Shown piece by piece: positions 45,040 through 54,377 of a stretch of 64,000 bases of DNA (position 1 is its first letter; every line of letters starts with the position of its first letter). The position numbers and the translations under genes are program-made. Below the pieces are notes generated by a model that was given only the letters and a program-made list of their open reading frames with translations, did no database searches and was not told the DNA's origin. The stretch comes from Paeniglutamicibacter sulfureus (GTDB lineage Bacteria > Actinomycetota > Actinomycetes > Actinomycetales > Micrococcaceae). The DNA lies in assembly GCF_039535115.1 (NCBI RefSeq), contig NZ_BAAAWO010000001.1:1674001-1738000 (forward strand). The letters are read 5' to 3'.

Positions 45040-46056
45040 TCATCGGCCGGCGATGAGCGCCGACTCTTCCTCCGCGCTCAGGCCCAAGCGCAGCGATCGG
45101 ATCCCACCGCCATCGTCCGCGCGTACAATGTCCTCAAAGCTCTCGCGCAGGCTGCGTCGGTGAAGGCCCATGGCCAGTGCACGGGCGTCCGATCGTCGCG
45201 CAAAGCCCTCGTGTTCGGTTCCCGGCGGCAGCACCAACGGCAACGACTTGGGACCTGCCCAGGGATTCACCCGATCCGTGGCCATCCGTGCCAGGTCGTA
45301 TCCGTGGAGCGTGTGCCCGTCCTTGGTTGTCCCGGCTGCGCCGGCGGACGCGGCGGCGTCCCGGGCCAGCTGCAGGACCTGGACCAGCTGGTATTGTGCT
45401 CCCACGGCATTGACGTATCCATGGTGCCCGGCCAATCCGGCGTCAAGAATGAATGCCGCCAGGTCGCGCACGTCGATGACCTGCACCCATTGCAGCCCGT
45501 CCGGGTCGGCCGGGACCAGCACGGGATCCCGCGACTCGGCAAAACGCAGCGGCCAATAGCTGCTGCGGCCGCTCGGGTCTCCCGGACCGCCGATCAAGCC
45601 CGGACGGACCACGAGCGTCCGGCCTGCGCGGGTTTGCAGGCTCAAGCTCTCGCACGCAGACTTGGCCCGGCCATAATCCGATTCGGCTTCCTCGTCGTCG
45701 GCATCGAGGGGCTTGAGAACATCGGCACTCTCGTCGGCACCGGCCTCGGATTGCTCGGCGTACACCGAGCACGAGGAAACGAAAACCCAGTTGCGTGCCT
45801 TGCCGCCAAGCCGCTTGATTGCAGCGCGCGCAAACCGCGGCGAAGAAGTCAGCTCAACCACCAGATCCCAGTCGTGGTGCTCCACCCGGGCATAGGCTTC
45901 GGACATGGCGCGGTCGGAAAAGACCGCGTCGACACCCTCGACAAAGGGGTCGGTCCCACGTGCGAGCGCCGTGACTTGGTGACCCCTGTCCAAGGCGAGA
46001 CCACTGAGCGTTTTTCCCAGCCAACCAGTGCCACCCAGCAGCAAAATATTAGTCAT
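45040..46056 (-). CDS. NAD-dependent epimerase/dehydratase (extended SDR)
   Basis: Protein of 338 residues. Rossmann motif GGTGWLG at the N-terminus, FVSSCSVYAEQ and the catalytic Tyr-Lys in SDYGRAKSACE define the extended short-chain dehydrogenase family. The substrate is probably a nucleotide sugar or isoprenoid-type intermediate, but cannot be read. ATG 46056 begins the Rossmann strand. IS copy 2 starts 36 bp past its stop and so has displaced whatever followed. Confidence 0.83.
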   Translation of the reverse strand: MTNILLLGGTGWLGKTLSGLALDRGHQVTALARGTDPFVEGVDAVFSDRAMSEAYARVEHHDWDLVVELTSSPRFARAAIKRLGGKARNWVFVSSCSVYAEQSEAGADESADVLKPLDADDEEAESDYGRAKSACESLSLQTRAGRTLVVRPGLIGGPGDPSGRSSYWPLRFAESRDPVLVPADPDGLQWVQVIDVRDLAAFILDAGLAGHHGYVNAVGAQYQLVQVLQLARDAAASAGAAGTTKDGHTLHGYDLARMATDRVNPWAGPKSLPLVLPPGTEHEGFARRSDARALAMGLHRRSLRESFEDIVRADDGGGIRSLRLGLSAEEESALIAGR

Positions 46057-46543
46057 TCTTCGAGTCAACGACCCACTGGTCCGCAGGCACAAGTGAATTC
46101 TCAGTCGGCGTAGGAGAACGCGCGCGATCCCCCGCATCCCCATATTGTCATCTCAGGCGTGCCCCGGTGCCGAACTCACGTCGTCGGAGCAGGATTCACC
46201 GGCCGGGAGCTGAGGTTCGCGGCTTGGGACGAACGGACCGTCCCGCGTCCGGGAAATCCGCCCGCGTACACACACTCCATGCCCGGCCAGGGCCAGAACG
46301 GCTACCGGCACAAGACCGACTTTGCGAAGTGTGACGCGCACCCAAACCTTCCCCGCGGTCCATTGCGGGTACGACTTGGTGGGACGGGCACTATTGTCCG
46401 TCCGACTAGGTCTTTATTGGTTGTTTATTGAACTTAATTTGTATTAGAGCCCTCGCCCATGCCTTTAATATCTCGGTACGAGTTAGGCAAGCATAACCTT
46501 TGCTTACCATCTCGTGGCATTCCCCCGATATCAAAGGAGCCCC
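46057..46543. other. Intergenic region with siderophore operon control
   Basis: 487 bp. The AT-rich last 130 bp holds promoter-like sequence and the iron box at 46483. A small GTG-started frame on the minus strand (46153-46341) has a signal-like N-terminus but no ribosome binding site. Otherwise nothing supported. Confidence 0.5.
46483..46501 (+). promoter_or_regulatory. DtxR/IdeR-type iron box
   Basis: TTAGGCAAGCATAACCTTT matches the known TTAGGTTAGSCTAACCTAA-type iron box at most positions. It lies 43 bp before the decarboxylase start, so iron-loaded repressor would shut off siderophore synthesis. Confidence 0.8.
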
Positions 46544-48073
46544 ATGACGCCCCAACGTCCCCTGGCGCAAACCCTGTCCACCCCCACGCGATCCCTTGCG
46601 GGCACCGCCGCCGACCATCTGCTCGGCACTGACACTGCCGAACGCATGGCCGAGGAATTCGGCGCCGCCGCAAGGCTCGCGGCCCGATCCATCGCCGCCG
46701 CCGCGGGGCCGACCACCGGCCCCGGCCCGGCCGCGCTGCGCGCCCGGCTCGACGCGGTGGACCTGCGCACCCCGCTGGGCAACACCGCCGCCGCACTGGA
46801 GGAAGCCACCGAGCTGTACCTGCGCGACGCGGTCTATTTCCACCACCCGCGCTACGCCGCGCACCTGAACTGCCCCGTGGCGCTGCCCGCCATCGCCGCC
46901 GAGGCCCTGGTCACCACGGTGAACACCTCGATGGACACCTGGGACCAAAGCGCCGGCGCCACGCTCATTGAACAGCGGCTCATCGATTGGGCCGCGGATC
47001 TTGCCGGGCTCGGCCCGGACGCCGACGGGGTCTTCACCAGCGGCGGCACCGCCTCGAACCTGCAGGCGATGCTGCTGGCCCGCAACACGGCGGTTGCCGG
47101 CAAACCCGGAAGCCTGCCCGAACGCCTTGCCGGGCTGCGCATCTACGCCTCTGCGGACAGCCACTTCAGCATCTCCACCTCCGCGTCCCTGTTGGGGCTG
47201 GGCGCCGAGGCAGTTGTTGCAGTTCCCGTCGATGGCCTCCACCGGATGGATGCCGTGGCGCTTCAGGCCGCCCTGGCCGCCGACCGCGCGGCAGGGTTGC
47301 ATGCGCTGGCCATCGTGGCCACCGCGGGCACCACCGATTTCGGGGCCATCGACCCGCTGCCGGGCATCGGGGCCCTGGCCGCCGAATACGGGGCCTGGTT
47401 CCACGTCGATGCCGCCTACGGCTGCGGGTTGCTCGGATCCCCGCGCCACCGTGGACTGCTCGCCGGAATCGAGGCCGCCGACTCGGTGACAGTGGATTTC
47501 CACAAGTCCTTCTTCCAGCCCATCGGCTCCAGCGCGATCCTCGTCCGCGACCGTGCCAGGCTCGCCCTGGTATCGCACCACGCCGAGTACCTGAACCCTG
47601 CCGCCGAGGCCGGGCGCGCACCCAACCAGGTCGACAAGTCCCTGGCCACCACGCGGCGCTTCGACGCGCTGAAGCTCTGGGTCACGCTGCGCTCGATCGG
47701 CGCCGAGGCCCTCGGGACGATGTTCGACACCGTGATGGACCTGGCCGCAGCGGCCGGCACCCTGGTGAAGGAGCACCCCGAACTCGAGCTCGCCGCAGAG
47801 GTCCAGCTCAGCACCGTCGTCTTCCGCTATGTTCCTGCCCTTCCCGTGCCCGACGGGGACCTCGAACCGCTGGCCAACGAAATCCGCAGGGCGCTCTACG
47901 AATCCGGGGAGGCCATGGTCGCTGCCACCACCATCGAGGGGGTCCGCCACCTCAAGCTCACGCTGCTGAACCCGCAGACCGGCATCGGAGACGTCGCCGC
48001 CATCCTGGAGGCCATCGTCGCCCACGGCCGCCGGATCTCCGGCGAGCGCACCCTGGGCCAGGTGCAGGCATGA
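46544..48073 (+). CDS. desA: PLP-dependent amino-acid decarboxylase, DesA-like
   Basis: Group II decarboxylase of 509 residues, first step of desferrioxamine-type siderophore synthesis (lysine to cadaverine in Streptomyces DesA; ornithine to putrescine is possible). Visible features are NCPVALPAIAAEALVTTVN, VFTSGGTASNLQAML, the PLP-site Asp region FHVDAAYGC and Lys in TVDFHKSFFQPIGSS. AAGGAG lies 5 bases before the ATG. Head of a three-gene coupled operon behind an iron box. Confidence 0.88.
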   Translation: MTPQRPLAQTLSTPTRSLAGTAADHLLGTDTAERMAEEFGAAARLAARSIAAAAGPTTGPGPAALRARLDAVDLRTPLGNTAAALEEATELYLRDAVYFHHPRYAAHLNCPVALPAIAAEALVTTVNTSMDTWDQSAGATLIEQRLIDWAADLAGLGPDADGVFTSGGTASNLQAMLLARNTAVAGKPGSLPERLAGLRIYASADSHFSISTSASLLGLGAEAVVAVPVDGLHRMDAVALQAALAADRAAGLHALAIVATAGTTDFGAIDPLPGIGALAAEYGAWFHVDAAYGCGLLGSPRHRGLLAGIEAADSVTVDFHKSFFQPIGSSAILVRDRARLALVSHHAEYLNPAAEAGRAPNQVDKSLATTRRFDALKLWVTLRSIGAEALGTMFDTVMDLAAAAGTLVKEHPELELAAEVQLSTVVFRYVPALPVPDGDLEPLANEIRRALYESGEAMVAATTIEGVRHLKLTLLNPQTGIGDVAAILEAIVAHGRRISGERTLGQVQA

Positions 48074-49413
48074 GTAACGAACTCTTCGACACCACCCGCA
48101 TTTACGACGCCGTCGGCATCGGCGCCGGGCCCTTCAACCTCGGCTTCGCCGCGCTGGCCAACCCCGTGCCCGGACTCGACGTGTTGGTGCTCGAGAGCTC
48201 CGAGGAGTTCGCCTGGCACCCGGGCATGATGCTTGAGGGCACCCACCTGCAGGTGCCCTTCATGGCCGACCTGGTCACCATGGCCGATCCCTCCCACCCG
48301 CTCTCCTTCTTGAACCACCTCAAGGACACCGGACGCCTCTACCCGTTCTACATCCGCGAGAACTTCTACCCGCTGCGCGAGGAGTACAACAACTACCTGC
48401 GTTGGGCGGCCGCGCGCCTGCCCTCGGTGCGTTTCGGCGCCCACGTCGCCGCCGCCCGCCACGCGAACGGGGTGTACGAACTCGACGTGCACAACGCCGA
48501 GGGGGTGCACACCGTGCGCACCCGGCGCCTGGTGCTCGGCACCGGGACCGTCCCCTATGTGCCCGCATCCGTGCCCGAATGCGTGCTGGCCTCCGGGTCC
48601 GTGGTGCACACCAGCGGCTACCGCTCCGCCCGCGAGGCCATCGCCTCTGGATCCCGCATCGCGGTGGTGGGCAGCGGACAAAGTGCCGCGGAGGTCTTCG
48701 CCGACCTGCTCGGTTCGCTGCGCCCGGACCAGCACCTTGAATGGGTGACCCGCTCCCCGCGCTTCTTCCCGCTCGAATACACCAAGCTGACCCTGGAAAT
48801 GACCTCGCCCGAGTACATCGACCACTTCCATGGGCTGCCACAAGGCACCCGCGATGCGCTCTCTGCCCGCCAGAAGGGACTCTACAAGGGCATCAACGCG
48901 GATTTGATCGATGAAATCCACGAAATGCTCTACCGCCGCCAGGTCTCCGGCCACACCCCTGTCACCCTGCGCGCGGCGACCTCGCTCGAAGGCCTGGGGC
49001 ACCGGGACGGTGCCCTGCAATTGCACCTGCGCAACCAGGACGACGGCGGCGGCTTCGACACCGTCGCGGACACCCTGGTGCTGGCCACCGGCTACACCTA
49101 CCGCGAGCCGGCGTTCCTGGCCGACCTCGGGGCACGCATCAACCGGCTGCCCGACGGACGGCTCGACGTGGACCGCGGGTACGCCGTCAGCGACGATGCC
49201 GACGTGTTGGTGCAAAACGCCGAACTGCATACCCACGGCTTCACCGCCCCGGACCTGGGCATGGGCGCCTACCGCAACTCGGTGATCATCAACCGGATCC
49301 TGGGCCACGGGCACTACGCCGTCGAAAAACGCATCGGCTTCCAGTCCTTCGGCAGCCCCGCCCCCGGTTCCCCGGCACCCCTCACCCCCACACTCGAAGG
49401 AGCCCACGCATGA
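48070..49413 (+). CDS. desB: Lysine/ornithine N-hydroxylase, DesB-like
   Basis: Flavin- and NADPH-dependent N-monooxygenase of 447 residues that converts the diamine to its N-hydroxy form. FAD site GIGAGPFNLGFAAL, NADPH site VVGSGQSAAEVFADL and the late LATGYTYREPAFL are all in place. The ATG overlaps the decarboxylase stop by 4 bp. A longer open frame reaching back to 46987 is an artefact of high GC. Confidence 0.9.
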   Translation: MSNELFDTTRIYDAVGIGAGPFNLGFAALANPVPGLDVLVLESSEEFAWHPGMMLEGTHLQVPFMADLVTMADPSHPLSFLNHLKDTGRLYPFYIRENFYPLREEYNNYLRWAAARLPSVRFGAHVAAARHANGVYELDVHNAEGVHTVRTRRLVLGTGTVPYVPASVPECVLASGSVVHTSGYRSAREAIASGSRIAVVGSGQSAAEVFADLLGSLRPDQHLEWVTRSPRFFPLEYTKLTLEMTSPEYIDHFHGLPQGTRDALSARQKGLYKGINADLIDEIHEMLYRRQVSGHTPVTLRAATSLEGLGHRDGALQLHLRNQDDGGGFDTVADTLVLATGYTYREPAFLADLGARINRLPDGRLDVDRGYAVSDDADVLVQNAELHTHGFTAPDLGMGAYRNSVIINRILGHGHYAVEKRIGFQSFGSPAPGSPAPLTPTLEGAHA

Positions 49414-51824
49414 TGTCCACCCCGGCCATTGTCCTGCCCGCGGCCCGCCGCACCGCACCGGAGGCCACCGAATTCAGCTTCCGCCGCTTCGACCCCGCCG
49501 CCGACGCCGAGCTGCTGCACGGCTGGGTCAACACCGAACGCGCCGGCTACTGGGGCATGCTCGGCTCCACCGTCCAGGAGGTCGGCAGCGCCTACCGGGA
49601 ACTGAACGCCGATCCCCACCACCACGTGCTGCTGGGCCTGCTGCCCGCCGGGGACCTGTCAGCGGCACTCGAACCGGTGTTCCTGCTGGAGCACTACGCC
49701 CCGGAGCACTCGGTGCTCGCCGGCCGCTACGCGCACCGGCACGGGGATGCGGGCATGCACCTGCTGCTCGCCGGACCCGGCGACGGCAGGTCGCTGCCGG
49801 GCTTCAGCGCCGCTGCCATGGAGGCGGCGCTCGCCCACCTCTTCGCCGACCCCGCGGTGCTGCGCGTGGTGGTGGAGCCCGACGCCGCGAACACCGCCGT
49901 CCACTCGCTGAACTCGCGGCTCGGCTTCCGTCCGGCAGCCCGGATCCAGCTGCCCGCCGGTGCCGGGGCCCCGGCCAAGACCGCCCTGCTGTCCCACTGC
50001 ACGCGGGCCGACTTTGCCGCAGCCACCGGGCGGCCCTCCACCGCAGCGGCGCACCTGTCCCCCGGACGCTGGGAGACGGCAAACCGGCACCTGCTGGCCA
50101 AGGCCATCGCCGAGTTCACCCACGAAAGACTGCTCGACCCGGTGCCCGGGGACGCAGGCTGGACGGTGTCCGCCGGCAACCACGAATACGGCTTCACCGC
50201 CACGGTGCACGGGCTCGAGCACTGGGTGATCGACCCCGACTCGCTGCACGTGTCCATCGACGGGGAACCCTCCGCCCCCGACGCCGCCGGCTTTGTGCTG
50301 GCCTTCAGCGACACCCTGGGCCTGTCCGCTACGCAGCTTCCGGTGTACCTCGAGGAGATCGGCAGCACGCTGGCTTCGCACTGCTACAAGCAGCTGCACT
50401 CCACCGCCAGCGCCGCCGAGCTGGCCGCCGGGACCGGGGACGCGGTGGGCGACTTCCAGCGGACCGAGGCGGCGATGACCGAGGGGCACCCCTGCTTCGT
50501 GGCCAACAACGGCCGCCTGGGCCTGGGTGCCAACGACTTCCTGTCCTACGCCCCGGAGACCGGGGGCGCGCTCGCGCTGCAGTGGCTGGCCGCGCACACT
50601 TCCCGCGCCAGCTACAGCTCCCTGCCGGGACTGGACGCCGAGTCCCTGCTGCTCTCCGAGCTCGGGGCGCGGCAGCTGGCCCGCTTCCGGGCGCGGATCG
50701 CCGAGTCCTGTGCCGGCAGCGGGCTGGATCCTGCCGACTTCCTGCTGTTGCCGATCCACCCCTGGCAGTGGGAACACAAGCTCGCGATCAGCTTCGCCGC
50801 CGACGTCGCCAGCGGGCACCTGGTGCACCTGGGTGCCGGGGATGACCTCTACCAGCCGCAGCAGTCGATCCGCACCTTCTTCAACCGCAGTGCACCGGCA
50901 CGCCACTACGTGAAGACAGCGCTGTCGGTGCTGAACATGGGCTTCATGCGCGGGCTCTCGGCCGCCTACATGGAGGCGACCCCGGCCATCAACGCCTGGC
51001 TCACCTCGCTCTTCGAAAACGACGAGGAGCTGCGCCACGGCAACGTGGGGCTGTTGCGCGAGATCGCCGCCGTCGGCTATTCCAACCCGCTCTTCGAGGC
51101 GGCAGGGAAGGATACACCGCAGCGAAAGATGCTTGCCGCCCTCTGGCGCGAATCGCCCGCCGGACTCATCGAGCCCGGCCAGCAGCTGGCCACCATGGCT
51201 TCGCTGCTGCACCTGGATTCCGCCGGCGCGTCGCTGGCTGCGGCCCACATCCGCCGCTCGGGACTCGAAGCCACCGACTGGCTCGCCCGCTACTTCGACG
51301 CCTACCTCATCCCGCTGGTGCATTGCCTGTGCCGCTACGACCTGGCGTTCATGCCGCACGGGGAAAACGTCATCCTGGTGCTTCAGGACTCCGTGCCCGT
51401 CCGCGTGCTGCACAAGGACCTGGCCGAGGAGATCGCCATCCTCGGGGACAGGCAACCGCTGCCGCCGGAGGTCGAGCGGATCCGCGCCGCCGTCCCCGAG
51501 TCCGAGCGCAGACTGGTGGTCTTCACCGACATCGTCGACTGCTTCCTGCGCTTCCTTGCCCCGGCACTGGCCCGCGAAGGGGTTTGCAGCGAGGACGCGT
51601 TCTGGGCCACCGCGGCGCAGCGGCTGCTGGCCTACCGGGAACGCCACCCGGAAACGGCCGAAGCGTTCGACGCCCTGGAGCTCTTTGCCGAATCGTTCGA
51701 GCTCTCCTGCCTGAACCGGCTGCAGTTGCGCAACAACGCGCAGATGCTGGACCTCACCGACCAGTCCGGCGGGCTGATCTACGCCGGCACCCTGGCCAAC
51801 CCGTTGGCCGGGCGCGGCGCCTAG
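49410..51824 (+). CDS. Fused N-acyltransferase and NIS siderophore synthetase (DesC-DesD)
   Basis: One chain of 804 residues. Residues about 1-195 are a GNAT-type acyltransferase of the siderophore branch (ATEFSFRRFDPAADAELLHGWVN, VVVEPDAANTAVHSLNSRLGFRP), the job of DesC. Residues about 205-800 are an IucA/IucC-family synthetase (GHPCFVANNGRLG, LLPIHPWQWEHK, FMPHGENVILVLQ), the job of DesD, which links hydroxamates by ATP-driven amide bonds. In Streptomyces these are separate proteins. ATG overlaps the hydroxylase stop; GGAG lies 7 bases upstream. Confidence 0.9.
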   Translation: MMSTPAIVLPAARRTAPEATEFSFRRFDPAADAELLHGWVNTERAGYWGMLGSTVQEVGSAYRELNADPHHHVLLGLLPAGDLSAALEPVFLLEHYAPEHSVLAGRYAHRHGDAGMHLLLAGPGDGRSLPGFSAAAMEAALAHLFADPAVLRVVVEPDAANTAVHSLNSRLGFRPAARIQLPAGAGAPAKTALLSHCTRADFAAATGRPSTAAAHLSPGRWETANRHLLAKAIAEFTHERLLDPVPGDAGWTVSAGNHEYGFTATVHGLEHWVIDPDSLHVSIDGEPSAPDAAGFVLAFSDTLGLSATQLPVYLEEIGSTLASHCYKQLHSTASAAELAAGTGDAVGDFQRTEAAMTEGHPCFVANNGRLGLGANDFLSYAPETGGALALQWLAAHTSRASYSSLPGLDAESLLLSELGARQLARFRARIAESCAGSGLDPADFLLLPIHPWQWEHKLAISFAADVASGHLVHLGAGDDLYQPQQSIRTFFNRSAPARHYVKTALSVLNMGFMRGLSAAYMEATPAINAWLTSLFENDEELRHGNVGLLREIAAVGYSNPLFEAAGKDTPQRKMLAALWRESPAGLIEPGQQLATMASLLHLDSAGASLAAAHIRRSGLEATDWLARYFDAYLIPLVHCLCRYDLAFMPHGENVILVLQDSVPVRVLHKDLAEEIAILGDRQPLPPEVERIRAAVPESERRLVVFTDIVDCFLRFLAPALAREGVCSEDAFWATAAQRLLAYRERHPETAEAFDALELFAESFELSCLNRLQLRNNAQMLDLTDQSGGLIYAGTLANPLAGRGA

Positions 51825-51890
51825 CTGACCGCGGGGCGCCCGGGGCAAACACACCTATGCTGTCCCCGGCGCCCGCGGTATCCTCAAGGC

Positions 51891-52442
51891 ATGCTGCATC
51901 CACGTGCCGCGTTGCCTGCCGGGCTTTGCCTGATGTTCCTGCTTGCCGGCTGCACCCCGCTGGTGGACGAACCCCTGCCCGCACCCACGGCAACCGCACC
52001 GGATTCCGGACCTTCCCTGATACCCGAGGTCAAGGTCTTCCGCATCGATCCCGCGCCGCGCGGGGAGGAATCCGGCCCAAGGCCGCCAACCCATGCCGAC
52101 CTCCTTGAACAGGGCAAAAGCCCGCTGCCCGGCGCCCGGCCGGGCAGCGAAAAGGTCCTGATGCATTTCCACGGCAAGGGCGATGCCAGGATCATGCTGC
52201 CGCACCAACGATCCGGCGCGCTGCTGTGGCTGCTGGTGCATTGCGAGAGCCCCTCGCCGCTGACCGTGCAGTCCTTCGACCTGCGCGGCATCGCCGTGGT
52301 CCGCTATGACCTGGAGCCCTGTGGGATTGCCGAGGGCGGCGGGGGTGCCGAGGACGGCACCTCCACCTTCGTTCAGGTGTGGACCGGTCCGAACGTGGAA
52401 TACGACCTCACGGTGATTTCCTCGGAACAGGGCACCGGGTGA
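51891..52442 (+). CDS. Putative lipoprotein, unknown
   Basis: Protein of 183 residues with a lipoprotein signal (LPAGLCLMFLLAGC, acyl-Cys about residue 21) and a Pro-rich linker after it. The globular part has two further Cys. No family recognised. It follows the siderophore operon by 66 bp but no functional link is evident. Confidence 0.65.
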   Translation: MLHPRAALPAGLCLMFLLAGCTPLVDEPLPAPTATAPDSGPSLIPEVKVFRIDPAPRGEESGPRPPTHADLLEQGKSPLPGARPGSEKVLMHFHGKGDARIMLPHQRSGALLWLLVHCESPSPLTVQSFDLRGIAVVRYDLEPCGIAEGGGGAEDGTSTFVQVWTGPNVEYDLTVISSEQGTG

Positions 52443-52443
52443 A

Positions 52444-53061
52444 CTACCGGGAGGGCTTCCCGGCGGATCCCAAGTGCCTCGATAGCCGGTGCTCAAGCCC
52501 CGCCCGGACCTGGGGCCATTCGGAGGCGATGATCGAATAGACACAGGTGTCGCGCAACGACCCGTCGGCCATGCGTCGATGCGAGCGCAGCACCCCGTCC
52601 AGCTTTGCGCCCAGGCGCTCGATGGCGGCGCGGGAGGGCATGTTCATCCAATGCGTGCGGAACTCGACGGCGGGGCAGCCAAGGACCTCGAAGGCATGTC
52701 TTAGCAGCAGGAGCTTGGAGTCGACGTTTGTGCCGGTCCCACTCACCGAGGCCCGGTTCCAGGTCGACCCGATCTCGAGCCTGGGCATTGTCGGGTCGAT
52801 GTCCATGTAGGTGGTCATGCCCAGCACCACGGAATCGGCATTGCGCCGGGCGACGAACGGCAGCATCGCTCCCTGCCCCTGCAATTGAAGCCGGCGATCG
52901 ATCTCGGCGCGCATCTGCCGCGGTTCCGGAACCGCCGTGTACCAAAGCTTCCAGGGTTCGCCGTCGCGAACCGCATCGAGCAGCTCGTCGTGGTGCCCGT
53001 GGCGCAGGGGTTCGAGCGTTACCAGGGGCCCGCGCAACGTCAGGGGCTCGATCCTTGTCAA
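52444..53061 (-). CDS. GNAT acetyltransferase, RimJ/RimL-like
   Basis: Protein of 205 residues. PMRLEIGSTWNRA-type segment (TMPRLEIGSTWNRASVSGTGTN) and KLLLLRHAFEVLGCPAVEFRTHWMNMPSRAAIERLGAKLDGVLR are typical of RimJ/RimL-type N-acetyltransferases. Its start overlaps the phosphatase stop by 4 bp, so the two are coupled. Substrate unknown. Confidence 0.82.
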   Translation of the reverse strand: MTRIEPLTLRGPLVTLEPLRHGHHDELLDAVRDGEPWKLWYTAVPEPRQMRAEIDRRLQLQGQGAMLPFVARRNADSVVLGMTTYMDIDPTMPRLEIGSTWNRASVSGTGTNVDSKLLLLRHAFEVLGCPAVEFRTHWMNMPSRAAIERLGAKLDGVLRSHRRMADGSLRDTCVYSIIASEWPQVRAGLEHRLSRHLGSAGKPSR

Positions 53062-53801
53062 GGGTCCATCCCGGGGTGCGGCCCGGTGTCCCCGCCCGCC
53101 GGGCCGGACGCCATCTTCTCCCTGATCGTTTCGAGCTCGGCGGTGCTCAGCCCGTGTTCGAGCAGGAACGATTCGACGCCCAGGGAATCAACGAATTGGC
53201 CCAGCGCCTCCAACCTCTCGTTCAGCGGCCCCACCAGGTCCCGTTCCTCGATGTAGGACTCGTGCGGGTGCTTCACGGGACTGACCTTGTGCCAGTCGTT
53301 GATCCCCCGGAGCGAGGCCTCGTATTGGGATTCGAGCAGGTCGGCCCGGTCGGCCAACTTGAGCAACATCGAGACGATCAACCCGGTGCGGTCGCGCCCG
53401 GCCGAGCAATGCAGCACGACCTTTCCGCGGGCCGCGGCAATCTGGTGGAACACATCGGCGATGCGGTCCGGGAAGAACTCGACGTTTCGCGGATACATCC
53501 GCGGATGGTTCATGTAAGGCACCGCGAGCTGCGTGAATTCCGGATGCCCTGGCTCCTCGGTGGGGGCGTTCACGATGGTGATTCCGGCCGTGGCCGCCTC
53601 GTCCACCTGGGGGTCCGTGGGGCGCCGGCGCACCTCATCGGGGTTGCGCAGGTCAATGACCGTGCGCACGCCGTCGGCGTGGGCCTGCTGCCATCCGGCA
53701 CCAGTCAGCCACTCGCGCCTGCCCATGCGGTAAATGCTGCCCAGCACGACCCTGGCGTTGACTGCGCCTTCCCACTGCGGCTGGTCCATGGATTCCACCA
53801 T
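53058..53801 (-). CDS. Tyrosine phosphatase-family protein
   Basis: Protein of 247 residues with the CX5R phosphatase loop HCSAGRDRTG, preceded by TVIDLRNPDEVRRR as in the bacterial Y-phosphatase-3 family (MptpB-like, acting on phosphotyrosine or phosphoinositides). No signal peptide. In an operon with the downstream acetyltransferase. ATG 53801 is taken; ATG 53789 is possible. Confidence 0.85.
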   Translation of the reverse strand: MVESMDQPQWEGAVNARVVLGSIYRMGRREWLTGAGWQQAHADGVRTVIDLRNPDEVRRRPTDPQVDEAATAGITIVNAPTEEPGHPEFTQLAVPYMNHPRMYPRNVEFFPDRIADVFHQIAAARGKVVLHCSAGRDRTGLIVSMLLKLADRADLLESQYEASLRGINDWHKVSPVKHPHESYIEERDLVGPLNERLEALGQFVDSLGVESFLLEHGLSTAELETIREKMASGPAGGDTGPHPGMDP

Positions 53802-53819
53802 CGCGCTTTTCCGCTCCCC

Positions 53820-54209
53820 CTACGCCCGGCCGCCCTCAAACGTTTCAATGCGGATGTGGTGCTCCGGACCCGTCACAGCACGCGGCGCAGCGGCCTGGGG
53901 ATCCGCGGTTCCGGGTGCCTCGGCCTTCGGCGCCTCGGTTGCCGGGCCGCCGTTTCCGGGGGCCGCCGACGCGGGCCGGCCATGCGCGGAGCGGAATGCT
54001 TCGGAGTCGCGCCAGGTTTCGAAGTCCGACTCGGAGTCGAATTCCATGGTGACCTTGTACGGGGTGTTTTCATCCACCGGGCGGTCAAGCGTGGCGCGGG
54101 ACAGGCCGGCAACCTTGGGCAGGTTGTTGCGCATGTTGCCGATGAAACGTTCCTCGAAGGCTGCTGCCCGTTCCGCCGGAACATCAATGCGGTTGGTGAC
54201 GACGTACAT
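53820..54209 (-). CDS. Antibiotic biosynthesis monooxygenase-domain protein (HmoA/IsdG-like)
   Basis: Protein of 129 residues. The ferredoxin-like ABM domain covers about 1-75 (YVVTNRIDVPAERAAAFEERFIGNMRNNLPKVAGLS ... YKVTMEFDSESDFETWRDSEAFRSAH); several such proteins degrade heme to release iron. An Ala/Pro-rich linker and a short C-terminal strand (EHHIRIETFEGG) follow. GGAAGGAA lies 7 bases before the ATG. Iron link is plausible given the siderophore operon nearby, but this is inference. Confidence 0.75.
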   Translation of the reverse strand: MYVVTNRIDVPAERAAAFEERFIGNMRNNLPKVAGLSRATLDRPVDENTPYKVTMEFDSESDFETWRDSEAFRSAHGRPASAAPGNGGPATEAPKAEAPGTADPQAAAPRAVTGPEHHIRIETFEGGRA

Positions 54210-54315
54210 GGTTGTATTCCTTCCCACGGTGGCCGCCAGTGTGCCTGGACGGCTCGGTTTCCAACCTACCCAAGAACTCCGCCGCTGCCCATTGTGTCCC
54301 GGCAATGTGGAGACA

Positions 54316-54365
54316 CGAAAGCCGGTGGTGCCACGGATCAGCGATCCCCGGCACCACCGGCTTCG
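54316..54365 (-). terminator. Terminator after the beta-oxidation operon
   Basis: Stem CGAAAGCCGGTGGTGCC / GGCACCACCGGCTTCG, 13 bp past the dehydrogenase stop. Confidence 0.82.
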
Positions 54366-54377
54366 GTTACAGCCGGA

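Noticed and set aside
46153..46341. 62-residue signal-peptide-like frame on the minus strand
   Set aside because: GTG start without a ribosome binding site and no coding signal after the hydrophobic part.
46406..48025. 539-codon frame antisense to the siderophore decarboxylase
   Set aside because: Gly/Val-rich shadow with no family features.
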